Origin: an uncultured Ectothiorhodospiraceae bacterium
Lineage (GTDB): Bacteria; Pseudomonadota; Gammaproteobacteria; S012-40
DNA: 64,000 bases
Direction: 5' to 3'
NCBI GenBank assembly: GCA_945787715.1
Contig: CALZJE010000010.1
Coordinates: 17,141 to 81,140, forward strand
In this document: positions 1 through 9,085 of the stretch, in pieces
How the letters are laid out: each line of letters opens with the position of its first letter
Numbering within the stretch: the stretch's first letter is position 1
Program-made: the position numbers and the translations under genes
The notes under the pieces: generated by a model
The model's database searches: none
What the model was told of the DNA's origin: nothing
The model's input: only the letters and a program-made list of their open reading frames with translations

Positions 1-1025
1 ATCTCAGTTAGTGTTTGCTGTGTTTCTTCACTTAAGCCAGTTGATCCAAAATTAAAATTATAATCCCGTGTTTCCACAATTTGACTTAATGCACAGCCAT
101 CTTGTCCAACTGATGTAGTTTTGCCAGTATTTGCACATAAATCTCTAACATCTGCAATACCATCATTATCAATATCCGGCTCACAACCTGTTGCATCCAC
201 AATTGATCCAGAACTGGTACCGCTACACTTGTCAAGGTAATCAGCGATTCCGTCACCGTCAATATCGGTCGGGCAACCCATGGAATCGATAGCAACATTT
301 CTCGGCGTGTCATTACAATGATCAAGATTGTCAGGGATCCCATCATTGTCCAGATCTCTGACTTTAACAACTACTGGTACTGGCTCAACTTTTTTAATTT
401 CTTCTTTAGGTTCTATAGCTTCTACTACAACAGGTACTGCGAGTGCCGCTAAAGGCGCTGCTTGTTTCGCCTTACTACCCAAAGGAATAACTAATGAAAG
501 ATTCACTAAAAAGTCGCCAAAACGATCTTCTTTTGGAATACTATTGTCATCATTATCAACACGGAAACGTGCATCACCACGCAGACTTATTCCGTAGTCA
601 TTTAATACTTTCATTGCTCCCAGTCCAATCTGTCCCATTAAATTGGTATTACGTTCGCTATTAACTTTGGTATTTAGAGCTCCGATTCCCACCAAGCCAT
701 AAGGTGAGAAACTTGCGTTCCTGTTAAAAAAATATAGGCCGTCCAATGACATGCCAGTTTGTTTATAGGATGAATTACTATTATTTGAATCCAGGCTATC
801 ATAAACACCGTTTAGTTCCAGATTCCAATGCTTAGATAAAGGTTTACCCACACCTAGTCCAAAACCAAAGTCATCATCGGCATTTCGGTCATTATCCGCA
901 ATGATATATGACAAAGAAGGAGTAACATACCATCTATCATCGAACTCATTAGCAGCAAACGATTGACTTTGAGCAAGTGCGCCAAACGCAAATAATATTG
1001 ATACAAAAGTGTACTTAGTTTTCAC
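1..1025 (-). CDS. OmpA-like outer membrane protein with thrombospondin type 3 repeats (C terminus cut by window edge)
   Basis: The frame is open to the window edge, which is why the ORF track lacks it; about 341 residues are visible. A signal peptide (VKTKYTFVSILFAFGALAQS, ending near SFA) is followed by an OmpA-type beta-barrel (about residues 25-190), a Pro/Val/Glu/Lys hinge, three calcium-binding type 3 repeats (DLDNDGIPD, DIDGDGIAD, DIDNDGIAD, each followed by a Cys) and the first residues of what should be the OmpA C-terminal peptidoglycan-binding domain. I chose GTG at 1025 because GAGGAT lies 9 bases upstream; an in-frame ATG at 1038-1040 overlaps that site and is a weaker choice. Expected role: a structural porin-like protein tethering outer membrane to cell wall. 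The missing end is the only uncertainty about the class. Confidence 0.85.
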   Translation of the reverse strand, partial: MKTKYTFVSILFAFGALAQSQSFAANEFDDRWYVTPSLSYIIADNDRNADDDFGFGLGVGKPLSKHWNLELNGVYDSLDSNNSNSSYKQTGMSLDGLYFFNRNASFSPYGLVGIGALNTKVNSERNTNLMGQIGLGAMKVLNDYGISLRGDARFRVDNDDNSIPKEDRFGDFLVNLSLVIPLGSKAKQAAPLAALAVPVVVEAIEPKEEIKKVEPVPVVVKVRDLDNDGIPDNLDHCNDTPRNVAIDSMGCPTDIDGDGIADYLDKCSGTSSGSIVDATGCEPDIDNDGIADVRDLCANTGKTTSVGQDGCALSQIVETRDYNFNFGSTGLSEETQQTLTE

Positions 1026-1376
1026 AGTTAAGATCCTCATTTGTTGATGTATTGAAGGATAGAGGTTAATTGACGACTTTTATAGGGCTTCTAATTCGAA
1101 TTTACAAATATTTACACTTTTACTCAGGAATTAAAATATACCCAAAGTCACGGAAAATTTAGTGAATGTTTTGACTTGTTAGCTTTTCGCTCTCTTTAAC
1201 GTTCCACTCACTATCGAATAGTGTGAATTAATCGTGGCGCTATCTTTCATAGTGTATTAACGGTGGAATAGTCATTATTGCACGCCTGTGAAAATCTATC
1301 TCAGAGGGAAGCAGGTTCAGTGGCTTTTTTATGTTTACATTGCTTCGAATGTTTCAAGTAACAGCATTTGTTAATC
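1026..1376. other. intergenic gap between the OmpA-like gene and rlmF
   Basis: AT-rich, no credible ORF. It must hold the promoter of the leftward OmpA-like gene. A short inverted repeat CACTAT-cga-ATAGTG lies at 1209-1223. Nothing else is recognisable. Confidence 0.6.
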
Positions 1377-2348
1377 TCATTTCCAACGTTCCTGAGCCCA
1401 GGATTTTTGTTGATCCTTTGTCAGAAAACTCCAAGCAATGAGCCGACTTATCTTTTGCCCTTGGCTCATTTTAATGACTTCAATTTGATTCACCCCTAGT
1501 TGTGTTAATCGTTTTTTTAACGGGCGAATATTTTCGCTTTTAGAAATCAAGCTGGTAAACCAACAAACTTGCTGAGAATAATTTAAACTTTCTTTAGCCA
1601 TTTTTTTTAAGAAACCAATTTCTCCACCAGGACACCAAAGCTCTGCCTTCTGACCACCAAAATTGAGTTTGACCGAACTTTTGCTCAACTTACCCTTACT
1701 GAGATTCCGTAGTTTACGTTGACTACTGGCTTGCGCCTCTGACATTGATGAATGAAATGGAGGGTTGCATAATGTGAGATCAAATCGATCTTTATCTTTA
1801 ATAATTCCTTTAAAGATCGCTTTCTTGTCATTTTGCAATGTCAACATAATGAGCTTACTTAAACACGCATTGGATTCCACAATCAAGCTAGCCGCTTTAA
1901 TTGAAACTGGATCAATATCTGTCGCAATAAACTGCCAGCCATAACTTTGGCTGCCAATAATGGGGTAAATACAATTAGCACCGGTGCCTATATCCAGCAC
2001 TTTAACTTTTTTACCTAAAGGTATTTCACCTTCACAACAAGTAGCCAGAAGGTCAGCGAGATAATGAATGTAATCCGCACGCCCAGGGATAGGTGGACAA
2101 AGATAACCTGCAGGAATATTCCAGTTTGTGACATGATAATAATGCGCTAGCAAAGCTCTATTCAAACAAAGCACTGCTTTGTCATCACTAAAGTCTATGG
2201 TTTTATCCCCTTTAGGGTTTGCTTTGAAATAAGTTTTTAACTCAGGACAAGCTTTACTGAGAGCAACGAAATCATAACGCCCCTTGTGAGGGTTTCTTGG
2301 GTGAAGCACTTTTTGCTTTATTAGTTCTCCCTTGTGTTGGCCTGCCAT
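1377..2348 (-). CDS. rlmF: 23S rRNA (adenine(1618)-N(6))-methyltransferase RlmF
   Basis: 323 residues, close to the usual 300-310. RlmF (YbiN) transfers a methyl group from S-adenosylmethionine to N6 of A1618 in 23S rRNA. The class I SAM-binding motif VLDIGTGANCIYP lies near residues 117-130, and the amino-methyltransferase signature NPPF with the family's following HSSMSEA lies near residues 195-205. The N-terminal HPRNPHKGRYDF is also typical of the family. It is a single-gene unit, with gaps of over 300 bp on both sides. It is found mainly in Gammaproteobacteria, which supports the taxonomic call. Confidence 0.95.
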   Translation of the reverse strand: MAGQHKGELIKQKVLHPRNPHKGRYDFVALSKACPELKTYFKANPKGDKTIDFSDDKAVLCLNRALLAHYYHVTNWNIPAGYLCPPIPGRADYIHYLADLLATCCEGEIPLGKKVKVLDIGTGANCIYPIIGSQSYGWQFIATDIDPVSIKAASLIVESNACLSKLIMLTLQNDKKAIFKGIIKDKDRFDLTLCNPPFHSSMSEAQASSQRKLRNLSKGKLSKSSVKLNFGGQKAELWCPGGEIGFLKKMAKESLNYSQQVCWFTSLISKSENIRPLKKRLTQLGVNQIEVIKMSQGQKISRLIAWSFLTKDQQKSWAQERWK

Positions 2349-2664
2349 ACTTTCATTGAATCCCAGTTAAACAAGATATTAATAAATCGGAAATAAAGGA
2401 TACCTGCTGAATTATACACGCTGTAAATATGTCCTTATAAGCTTGACGGCAGCATCCATGCTGCCAACAGTATAACCGATATCTTTCGATAAACCAAGTG
2501 CTTCTTTAGTTTATCAAGATGCGTATGAAAATCAGCAATGGAAGAAATATAATCATAATATCGAGCCCCCGATAATATTCAGAGAATTGGTAAAATTGTA
2601 GTATGGGGAACCAACCCGAATATTTTATGAATTATCCGGGTCAAGAGTATCTATGCGAATTATT
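2349..2664. other. intergenic gap carrying one copy of a palindromic repeat
   Basis: No ORF. It holds repeat copy A (2376-2445, listed separately) and, directly after it, a perfect inverted repeat GGCAGCAT-cc-ATGCTGCC (2448-2465) that can fold as a short hairpin. There is no clear T-run, so I do not call it a terminator. Confidence 0.6.
2376..2445. repeat. palindromic dispersed repeat, copy A
   Basis: A 38-base stretch starting ATATTAATAAATCGG and ending CCTGCTGAATT (2376-2413) matches 35 of 38 bases at 18785-18822. The next stretch, GTAAATATGTCCTTATAAG, matches the reverse complement of the inner part of copy B. The two copies therefore share the same arms, but the inner part is in opposite orientation relative to the left arm, as expected for a palindromic element. 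Both copies are intergenic. Confidence 0.7.
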
Positions 2665-4230
2665 TTATAAAACAGCTTTTTCTCCAACGATGCGCATATC
2701 TCTCGGTTCTCTTAGTTTAAATTCAGCCGGTGCTTGGTGAATATTACATAAACCTGCGTTACTCATGAGTTTACCTAAGCTATTCGGCGTATATCCCCAT
2801 CGATGATTCATCAGTGGATCTTTCCATGCTGGGTCACCGTAAAAAACCCACATAGTTCGTTGTCCTTCCGGGCCTTCACCAGAAGCAACATCTGGATTTT
2901 TTAGAAATTCTTCACAAGCAGAGATCAAATTGGGACACTCTAGAATTAGCTTGCCACCAGGTTTTAACACTCTAATCCACTCATTCAGTATGTCATCCAC
3001 TTCCCATCGCCAAAAATGCTCAATGACGTGGACACTTAATACTTCGTCTACACTATTTGATTCGATCATAGACAGATTATGAAGATCGCATAGAATATCC
3101 GGTTTTTTTCCCTTCCGACTTTCTGCCACATCGATGTTAATATAGCCGGGTAGAATTTTGTCTCCGCAACCTAAGTTCAATTTTTTAGAACTGACTTCTG
3201 CTTGAATTGATGTGCGGGGAGTATTTTTAATCAGATTTAGAAATATTGATTCCCATTGTTGGCCAATTTTTTTAGGGTTGAAATTATCTGCAACATATTT
3301 TTGACCTTTTTCGATACGCTCTCGTGTTAATTGGGGATTATTTACACACCATAAAATTCCTTCAAGAATATTTTCCGTCAACACTGCAGTGTCAATAAAC
3401 TCAAGATAGGAAGGTAGAGGATATGCAACCACCATTTTCCCAGCATACAGCGATTCGGTTAATCGATTATTACTCTTAAGTAGTTTTGATTCATTGTCAT
3501 TACTCGGTATAACAACAAGGTCGGTATTTTTTAGCGCTTCCCATACAGAATCAATTGACCAATTAGAGAAATGGACATTAATCTTTCCCTTCTGAGCTGC
3601 ATTGTATTGATCAAATATTTCGCCCATATTTTTATTTACATCTAGAGATATCACATGTAAATCGAGCGAAATTGGCATTGTCGAAACCGAAATTTCTCTA
3701 AGCAATTGGTCTAAAGTATCGAAGTTTGTCGGTTGCCCGAACCACAAGAGTTTTAATGGAACAGATGGAGAAAACTCTGGATGATAAGATATGCCTTCTA
3801 TGGGATCTGGAATAATTTCGATGCAGGCTGAAGTATGTTGATTGACAATTGTTGCCAACTGAGGCGTTGCTGTTGTCACCATATCTGCCATGCTTAGGAC
3901 TTTTTCAACAAACTTCTTTTCCAAATTGGATGAAAAAGGATTGTCGCAAAAATCTATTATAATGAGTTTTCCTAAAGCTTTAGCTTTCTCTGCAACACTC
4001 GCACACTGATCATTAAATATTTTTGAAAAAACGACAATATCTGCAGTATTAATTTCATTATCTATATTGATATTTTCTTTTTTATCAATCACTACAACAT
4101 TGATATTATATCCTACTTCAATTAAGGCATAGGCGGGAATCAAACAACGATAACGAGCGCTTGCTAGTGGAGATGTGTACCGCCCATTTTTTTCTACAAG
4201 TTTGTTAGTGATGACCCAAGTAATATTCAT
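2665..4230 (-). CDS. glycosyltransferase-SAM methyltransferase fusion protein
   Basis: 521 residues with two parts. Residues 1 to about 345 look like a GT4-type glycosyltransferase (GT-B fold). The N terminus ITWVITNKLVEKNGRYTSPL with SARYR is the acceptor-side start, a mid-region LKLLWFGQPTNFDTLDQLL begins the nucleotide-sugar half, and YAGKMVVAYPLPSYLEF resembles the donor-binding helix. From about residue 348 a class I methyltransferase starts with LNLGCGDKILPGY (SAM motif I), followed by VHVIEHF and LKPGGKLILECPNL. The sugar substrate and methyl acceptor cannot be read from the sequence; glycan decoration (lipopolysaccharide or exopolysaccharide) is my inference. It stands alone, not in a glycan cluster. 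Confidence 0.8.
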   Translation of the reverse strand: MNITWVITNKLVEKNGRYTSPLASARYRCLIPAYALIEVGYNINVVVIDKKENINIDNEINTADIVVFSKIFNDQCASVAEKAKALGKLIIIDFCDNPFSSNLEKKFVEKVLSMADMVTTATPQLATIVNQHTSACIEIIPDPIEGISYHPEFSPSVPLKLLWFGQPTNFDTLDQLLREISVSTMPISLDLHVISLDVNKNMGEIFDQYNAAQKGKINVHFSNWSIDSVWEALKNTDLVVIPSNDNESKLLKSNNRLTESLYAGKMVVAYPLPSYLEFIDTAVLTENILEGILWCVNNPQLTRERIEKGQKYVADNFNPKKIGQQWESIFLNLIKNTPRTSIQAEVSSKKLNLGCGDKILPGYINIDVAESRKGKKPDILCDLHNLSMIESNSVDEVLSVHVIEHFWRWEVDDILNEWIRVLKPGGKLILECPNLISACEEFLKNPDVASGEGPEGQRTMWVFYGDPAWKDPLMNHRWGYTPNSLGKLMSNAGLCNIHQAPAEFKLREPRDMRIVGEKAVL

Positions 4231-4705
4231 TTATGTCATTCCATTTAGTACATTTCAATAGCCATGGATTATAATCGCATGTAGTAAATCACTGCTGATT
4301 TCGATTTTAACTTTTAACCTTAATTAATCAGTTGACTCACGATTTATAGCACAATCATTTGATTTGCTTAGCTATATGAAAAGTATTTGATTCACCAACC
4401 AGGTGAACGCAAAACTTTTCATTACGCTAATCAAACCAACTGTTTGCAATCTAAAATATGCAAATATTAATCCTAATTACAGTATGAGTTATTACAGACA
4501 AGTGGTTTATACTTCTTACCGTGTAAAGTTGTCATTCGCAGTTTATTTTTGCTAGAGTTGAAAAGACCAGAAATGGCCGTTGCTTATAGTTGAAAAAACA
4601 TGACCAACATTAGATCAAAAATACGGTATGCCCGTAGAACGATGTGTACGACAAAATCTGACTATCCATTGGTTACGTCTATTACTACATCCTTCTTAGT
4701 AACTG
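4231..4705. other. divergent intergenic region between the glycosyltransferase and the histidine kinase
   Basis: 475 bp, AT-rich and non-coding. It must contain both divergent promoters. I see no convincing operator, repeat or RNA gene. Confidence 0.5.
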
Positions 4706-7700
4706 ATGAGAGCCACTTTCAATCCCATGAAAAGTAGCAGTTCAGCGAATACAGTTCGTGCAAGATTTACTGATATTCTAACTAAATATATTGGTCTAGT
4801 AACAACATTAATCATTGGTTTTATTTTATCCATATCCGTTTTTTTTCTGGCACAAAGCTGGGAAGAATCAGAAACCCAGCGTTTATTTGATTCCAGCGCG
4901 CAAAACCGCTTGGCCACGCTACAGACCGATATTATCCGCCACCAGGAAATGGTCAAATCCATAGCAGACCTGTTTTCCTCTTCACAAAACAACGTTAGCC
5001 GCAAGGAGTTTCATGCCTTCGTACAGCGAGCCTTGTCCCGTCAAGTGAGCATTCATGGATTAGGATGGAATCCTTTGGTTAAGCATTCCGAACGAGAACA
5101 ATATACAAAAAAAGCACATCAGGAAGGATTTAGCGATTTCCAAATCACAGATTTAGACTCCAACGGTAAAAAAGTAAAAGCTGCGAATCATGATGACTAT
5201 GTTGTTGTCTATTACTTAGCCCCTCATGCCGGAAATGAAGAAGCAATGGGCTTTAATATCGCTTCGCACCCAGGGCGACTGGAAGCCATACAACAAGCAC
5301 GCGATTCGGGGAAAGCTGCTATTACCGAAAGGATAAAGTTAGTTCAGGAACAGGGAGATTCCTTTGCTTATCTTATATTTGTCGCAGTCTACCAATCAGG
5401 TCTAGTTCCAAATACCATCGCTGAGAGGCGTAAAGAATTTGCTGGACTCGCAGCTGGGGTATTTCGTTTCAATGATTGGTTGCCATTTGCGATGAAGGAT
5501 ATGCCGCCTGTTGGTATGGATGTCTTGATACTGGATCAATCTGCGCCCATTGATAAACAGTTTCTTCATTTTCATTCCTCTCGAACACGAGATGAAGTCT
5601 TCCAGCCAACACCACAAGACCTCAAAAAAGCTGAAAATAGCCTCCATTGGCAAACCACAGTTAACATGATGGGCCGCGATTGGTCATTTCTATTCATACC
5701 TGCACCTGCATTCTTTGAGAAACACCGGGCGTGGTTTCCTTGGTCAGTACTCGTGGCAGGACTGTCATTTATGGTCTTACTGACACTTTTTCAGTTCACT
5801 AGAACTCGACATACGGCCAGAATGACAAGTACACACGTTGAATTGCTCCGCGAAATCACTGAACGTAAAACAATGCATGCGGCCTTAAGAGAGGGTGAGA
5901 TACGTTACCGAGCTCTGGTTGATTCAAGTCCCGACTGGATCTGGGAGATCGATTCCAACAAGGTCTACACTTACGCCAGCCCTAAGATGCATGAACTTTT
6001 GGGCTATCAGCCTGAAGAGGTGCTCGGTAAGACGCCATTTGAACTAATGCCTCCAGCAGATGCTGCACGACTTAGTGCTATCTTCGCTGAAATCTCTGCA
6101 AACAAGCGCTCCTTTCACAACTTGGAAAACACCAATCGCCATAAAAATGGTCAACTTGTGATATTGGAAGCCAGTGGTGTTCCGATTCTTAGTGAGTCAG
6201 GAGAGCTGCTGGGCTATCGTGGTGTAAATCGTGATATTACCCAACGTCTAATGAATGAATCTGAACTCAGAGCTCAGCGTGATTTTACTGACACCGTACT
6301 CGATGCAGCTGGTAATATCATTGTTGTACTCGATCTGGAGGGTCGATTTGTCCGTTTCAATCGTGTTGCAGAAGAGCTTACCAATTACTCGATTGAAGAA
6401 GTGCTTGGTAAATATGTCTGGGATCTGGTGATCCCCGAGGAGCAGCAAAACGATGTTAGAAAAGTATTCAATCATCTACGAAATGGCAAAGCTGACATTG
6501 TTAGCCAGTATGAAAATGAATGGCTGACCCGTGATGGTGGCCGGCGCCTCCTTCATTGGCACAACTCGGTGCTGCAAGATGACGATGGAAATATTAGCCA
6601 TATTGTTGCGATGGGTTACGATATTACTGAAAAGAAAAGAGCCGAAGCGGAACACGAACGACTTCAGCGTGAGCTGCAACAAGCGCATAAGATGGATTCA
6701 CTAGGACAGTTGACCGGTGGTATTGCGCACGACTTCAACAACCTGCTGGGGATTATTAGCGGCTACTCGACCCTTTTACTCGATACATATCATGATAAGG
6801 GAGATGAAAAGCTTGCTAAGTATGTGGGTCGCATCATAGACGCGGGTGATCGCGCCGCCAAACTCGTTGCACAAATGCTCGCCTTTAGTCGTAGTGATCA
6901 AGCCGATGATATGCCGATCCAGTTTGAGCCATTGCTCAGGGATGATCTCAAGATGCTACGCTCTACCTTACCCAGCACCATCGAGATCATTACCGAGATC
7001 GAACCGGATCTACCCAATGTACTGATAAATCCAATCCATCTTCACCAAATCCTAATGAACCTCTCAATCAATGCTCGCGATGCAATGCAGGGGGTTGGAC
7101 AGCTTAATATCAAACTTGGTTGGGCACATAATCTCGATACTGAATCCCAGATTTCTCACAAGCCCGTAAAGGGTGATTGGGTTGAATTGAGCGTCAGTGA
7201 TACCGGTTCTGGTATCGAGTCAGAAACGGCAAAGAGCATTTTCAATCCCTTTTTTACCACCAAGGGAGTAGGAAAGGGAACCGGTATGGGGCTGTCGGTA
7301 ATCTATGGCATTATGGAAAGACACAGGGGACACATCCTGTTGGAGAGTGAACCAGGCAAAGGCAGTACCTTCCGAATGCTCTTCCCCCCCATCGTTAAGA
7401 AGCAGCACAAATTGGAACAAGATAATCAAGGCACTGTAGAACTCCCTAAGGGTGAGGGCTCAGAAATTCTAATAGTTGATGATGAATTGAGTCTAGGGAT
7501 ATTCATGGCTGAACTTGTAAAGGCCAGCGGTTATAAAGCACTATCTATCACAGATAGTACTGAAGCATTGGCACTATTTCAGAATGAACCGAATCGATTC
7601 TCTATGTTAATCTCCGATCAAACCATGCCCGTGATGACGGGGATAGAGCTGATTAAAAAGCTGAGGGAAATCCGTCCTGATTTACCAGCCATCCTTTGCA

Positions 7701-7825
7701 CCGGTTACAGTGACAAGGTAGATGCCATAATGGCAACAAAGATGAATATCGTCTATTTCGAGAAACCGGTTGATAGTAAGAAGATGTTATTTAAAATTGC
7801 TGAGTTGCTAAATGCGGATGCTTAA
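4706..7825 (+). CDS. hybrid sensor histidine kinase (CHASE-PAS-PAS-HisKA-HATPase-REC)
   Basis: 1039 residues. Two membrane segments (about 27-45 and 340-365) bracket a periplasmic CHASE sensor domain. Two PAS domains follow (about 394-510, LVDSSPDWIWEID, and about 520-645, VLDAAGNIIVVLD). The dimerisation/phosphoacceptor helix has LTGGIAHDFNNLLG with His675. The ATPase has the N box LNLSINARDAMQG, the G1 box DTGSGI and the G2 box GKGTGMGL. A C-terminal receiver carries the phosphoacceptor in LISDQTMPVMTG (Asp971). The kinase therefore phosphorylates its own receiver or an unlinked partner; no separate regulator gene lies nearby. Two starts are possible (4706 or the in-frame ATG at 4727). The ligand is unknown; CHASE domains usually bind small extracellular molecules. 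Confidence 0.93.
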   Translation: MRATFNPMKSSSSANTVRARFTDILTKYIGLVTTLIIGFILSISVFFLAQSWEESETQRLFDSSAQNRLATLQTDIIRHQEMVKSIADLFSSSQNNVSRKEFHAFVQRALSRQVSIHGLGWNPLVKHSEREQYTKKAHQEGFSDFQITDLDSNGKKVKAANHDDYVVVYYLAPHAGNEEAMGFNIASHPGRLEAIQQARDSGKAAITERIKLVQEQGDSFAYLIFVAVYQSGLVPNTIAERRKEFAGLAAGVFRFNDWLPFAMKDMPPVGMDVLILDQSAPIDKQFLHFHSSRTRDEVFQPTPQDLKKAENSLHWQTTVNMMGRDWSFLFIPAPAFFEKHRAWFPWSVLVAGLSFMVLLTLFQFTRTRHTARMTSTHVELLREITERKTMHAALREGEIRYRALVDSSPDWIWEIDSNKVYTYASPKMHELLGYQPEEVLGKTPFELMPPADAARLSAIFAEISANKRSFHNLENTNRHKNGQLVILEASGVPILSESGELLGYRGVNRDITQRLMNESELRAQRDFTDTVLDAAGNIIVVLDLEGRFVRFNRVAEELTNYSIEEVLGKYVWDLVIPEEQQNDVRKVFNHLRNGKADIVSQYENEWLTRDGGRRLLHWHNSVLQDDDGNISHIVAMGYDITEKKRAEAEHERLQRELQQAHKMDSLGQLTGGIAHDFNNLLGIISGYSTLLLDTYHDKGDEKLAKYVGRIIDAGDRAAKLVAQMLAFSRSDQADDMPIQFEPLLRDDLKMLRSTLPSTIEIITEIEPDLPNVLINPIHLHQILMNLSINARDAMQGVGQLNIKLGWAHNLDTESQISHKPVKGDWVELSVSDTGSGIESETAKSIFNPFFTTKGVGKGTGMGLSVIYGIMERHRGHILLESEPGKGSTFRMLFPPIVKKQHKLEQDNQGTVELPKGEGSEILIVDDELSLGIFMAELVKASGYKALSITDSTEALALFQNEPNRFSMLISDQTMPVMTGIELIKKLREIRPDLPAILCTGYSDKVDAIMATKMNIVYFEKPVDSKKMLFKIAELLNADA

Positions 7826-7922
7826 GCTGTATTAGTTAAGCCATGCAAAAGCATTTGGATTTAGAACTTAGGCAACTGTACGGTTCTTTAGAATGTTACC
7901 CACCGTCATCCATTTTTTCGAG

Positions 7923-8563
7923 ACTGTGATTAAAACTGTCTCTATTTGGTATCACTCAGGTAATCAGTCGCCGCGTGCTCACTCAATTAAATTACAGTAT
8001 TGGTCAATCTAGAGGATACCTCACTGATCCTTATAAAATCATCAGCCGAGTAGACCCATCGATAGGAAATACTATTGACTATCTCACTGAAAACCGCCCT
8101 GACAGTCGATTACGTCAAGCAATTTTCTGGAAAACTGTTTTTCATCTGCCGTCAGATGTCGTACATCTGAGTTATCGTTATTATTGGGACGACTGGTCAA
8201 TCACAGCGCATACTGCAGAAATTAAATACCGATTCAATATTGGTGACCATTTTTATTTCATGCCAAACTTCCGATATTACAAACAGACCGGCGCCAAGTT
8301 TTTCAAATACAGCATATTGAATGGTTCACAACTTCCTGATTATGCCAGTGCAGATTTGCGATTAGCACCCATGCAATCAACAACTAAAGGCTTGAAAGTG
8401 GGCTATAATTTTAGCGGCAATACTGAAGTTAGCTTCAGAGCTGCGTATATGCAGCAATGGGGAGAGAGATCCTTCTGAAGCCGTTGGTATCCAACGTCAA
8501 CTGGATCTTTTTCCCAATCTGGAAGCAACCATGTATACCTTCGAACTATCAATGGATTTTTAA
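7923..8563 (+). pseudogene. DUF3570 family protein, C-terminal remnant
   Basis: Only the C-terminal half of a DUF3570 outer-membrane-like protein is left. The family pattern is clear: FGITQVISRRVLTQLNYS, then YLTDPYKIIS, ENRPDSR and LSYRYYWDDW. Upstream of 7945 the frame runs into TGA; a one-base loss near 7941 would restore a preceding TVIKTVS. At about 8465 the frame breaks again: the 167-aa ORF ends in GERSF, while the next frame reads on as PSEAVGIQRQLDLFPNLEA to a natural family-like end at 8563. A missing N terminus plus two frame breaks means a dead gene. DUF3570 genes normally sit beside DUF4266 and apbE genes, and an apbE remnant follows here. Confidence 0.8.
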
Positions 8564-8620
8564 TTTAATCCGAGAAATTACAAATCGAACTGTTTCATGA
8601 TTCAACAATATCCAATTTAA

Positions 8621-8764
8621 ATAAAAGCCCAAGATCAATACTGGCGATGTTGTTTTACCGTTATGGCTAGTCCTTGTGAATTGCTTTTTGAATTTAACGC
8701 AGAGATTCGTGTTTTATTAGGCTTAGCACTGTCTTGTGCTACCGAAACACCAAATAAGCGCTGA
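8621..8764 (+). pseudogene. FAD:protein FMN transferase (ApbE) N-terminal remnant
   Basis: A 47-codon open stretch reads WRCCFTVMASPCELLFEF then LGLALSCATET before a stop. FTxMASPCEL is the start of the ApbE flavin transferase domain as found in DUF3570-linked copies, and the following helix fits the family. The rest of the gene (about 250 residues) is gone. Its position directly after the DUF3570 remnant matches the usual gene order of such loci, which is why I trust a short match. The 68-aa minus-strand ORF of the track over this stretch is its shadow. Confidence 0.55.
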
Positions 8765-9085
8765 GTTAAAAGGTCCATCAAAATATCATATAGAGGCATG
8801 CGCTCTTTCAAGCCTACATAGTAAGATAGTGGCACAAACATTCTAGATTTTTTAGCAAAATTTTCCCAATACCATCCTAAAAACCGAAGATTTTACATTC
8901 ATGCTGCCATTCGACGTGTATTGAATGACATAGTCCAGCATGCTCCCAAATGTCGCTATTTCTTACAACTAGCTCAAAGTAATATTAATATATTTTCATA
9001 TATGCTTGTTTATTAATCAAGTTATATAATTGGCCTTATATTTGCTTGTTGTATATTTTTTAAGCAAATTCTCGGGGTTGTCGTT
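8765..9085. other. gap between the ApbE remnant and the PEP-CTERM gene
   Basis: Non-coding by eye, with a possible decayed coding stretch around 8890-8990 (reads like AAIRRVLNDIVQHAPKCRYF in one frame) that I could not assign. The right end holds the sigma-54 promoter at 9031. Confidence 0.4.
9031..9046 (+). promoter_or_regulatory. sigma-54 (RpoN) promoter of the PEP-CTERM gene at 9086
   Basis: TGGCCTTATATTTGCT matches the -24/-12 consensus TGGCAC-N5-TTGCW with GG and GC exactly 12 bases apart. The start would be near 9057, about 29 bases before the GTG codon. The same spacing recurs upstream of the other two PEP-CTERM genes, the acyltransferase and the right-edge gene. Confidence 0.75.

Noticed and set aside
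4578-4593. TGGCCGTTGCTTATAG upstream of the histidine kinase as a sigma-54 site
   Set aside because: GG and GC are 7 bases apart instead of 12, so the spacing is wrong.
4696-5004. 102-aa minus-strand ORF at the start of the histidine kinase
   Set aside because: Lies antisense over the kinase's N-terminal membrane segment and has no independent support.
8635-8841. 68-aa minus-strand ORF
   Set aside because: It covers the ApbE-like remnant on the other strand, which explains the stretch better.
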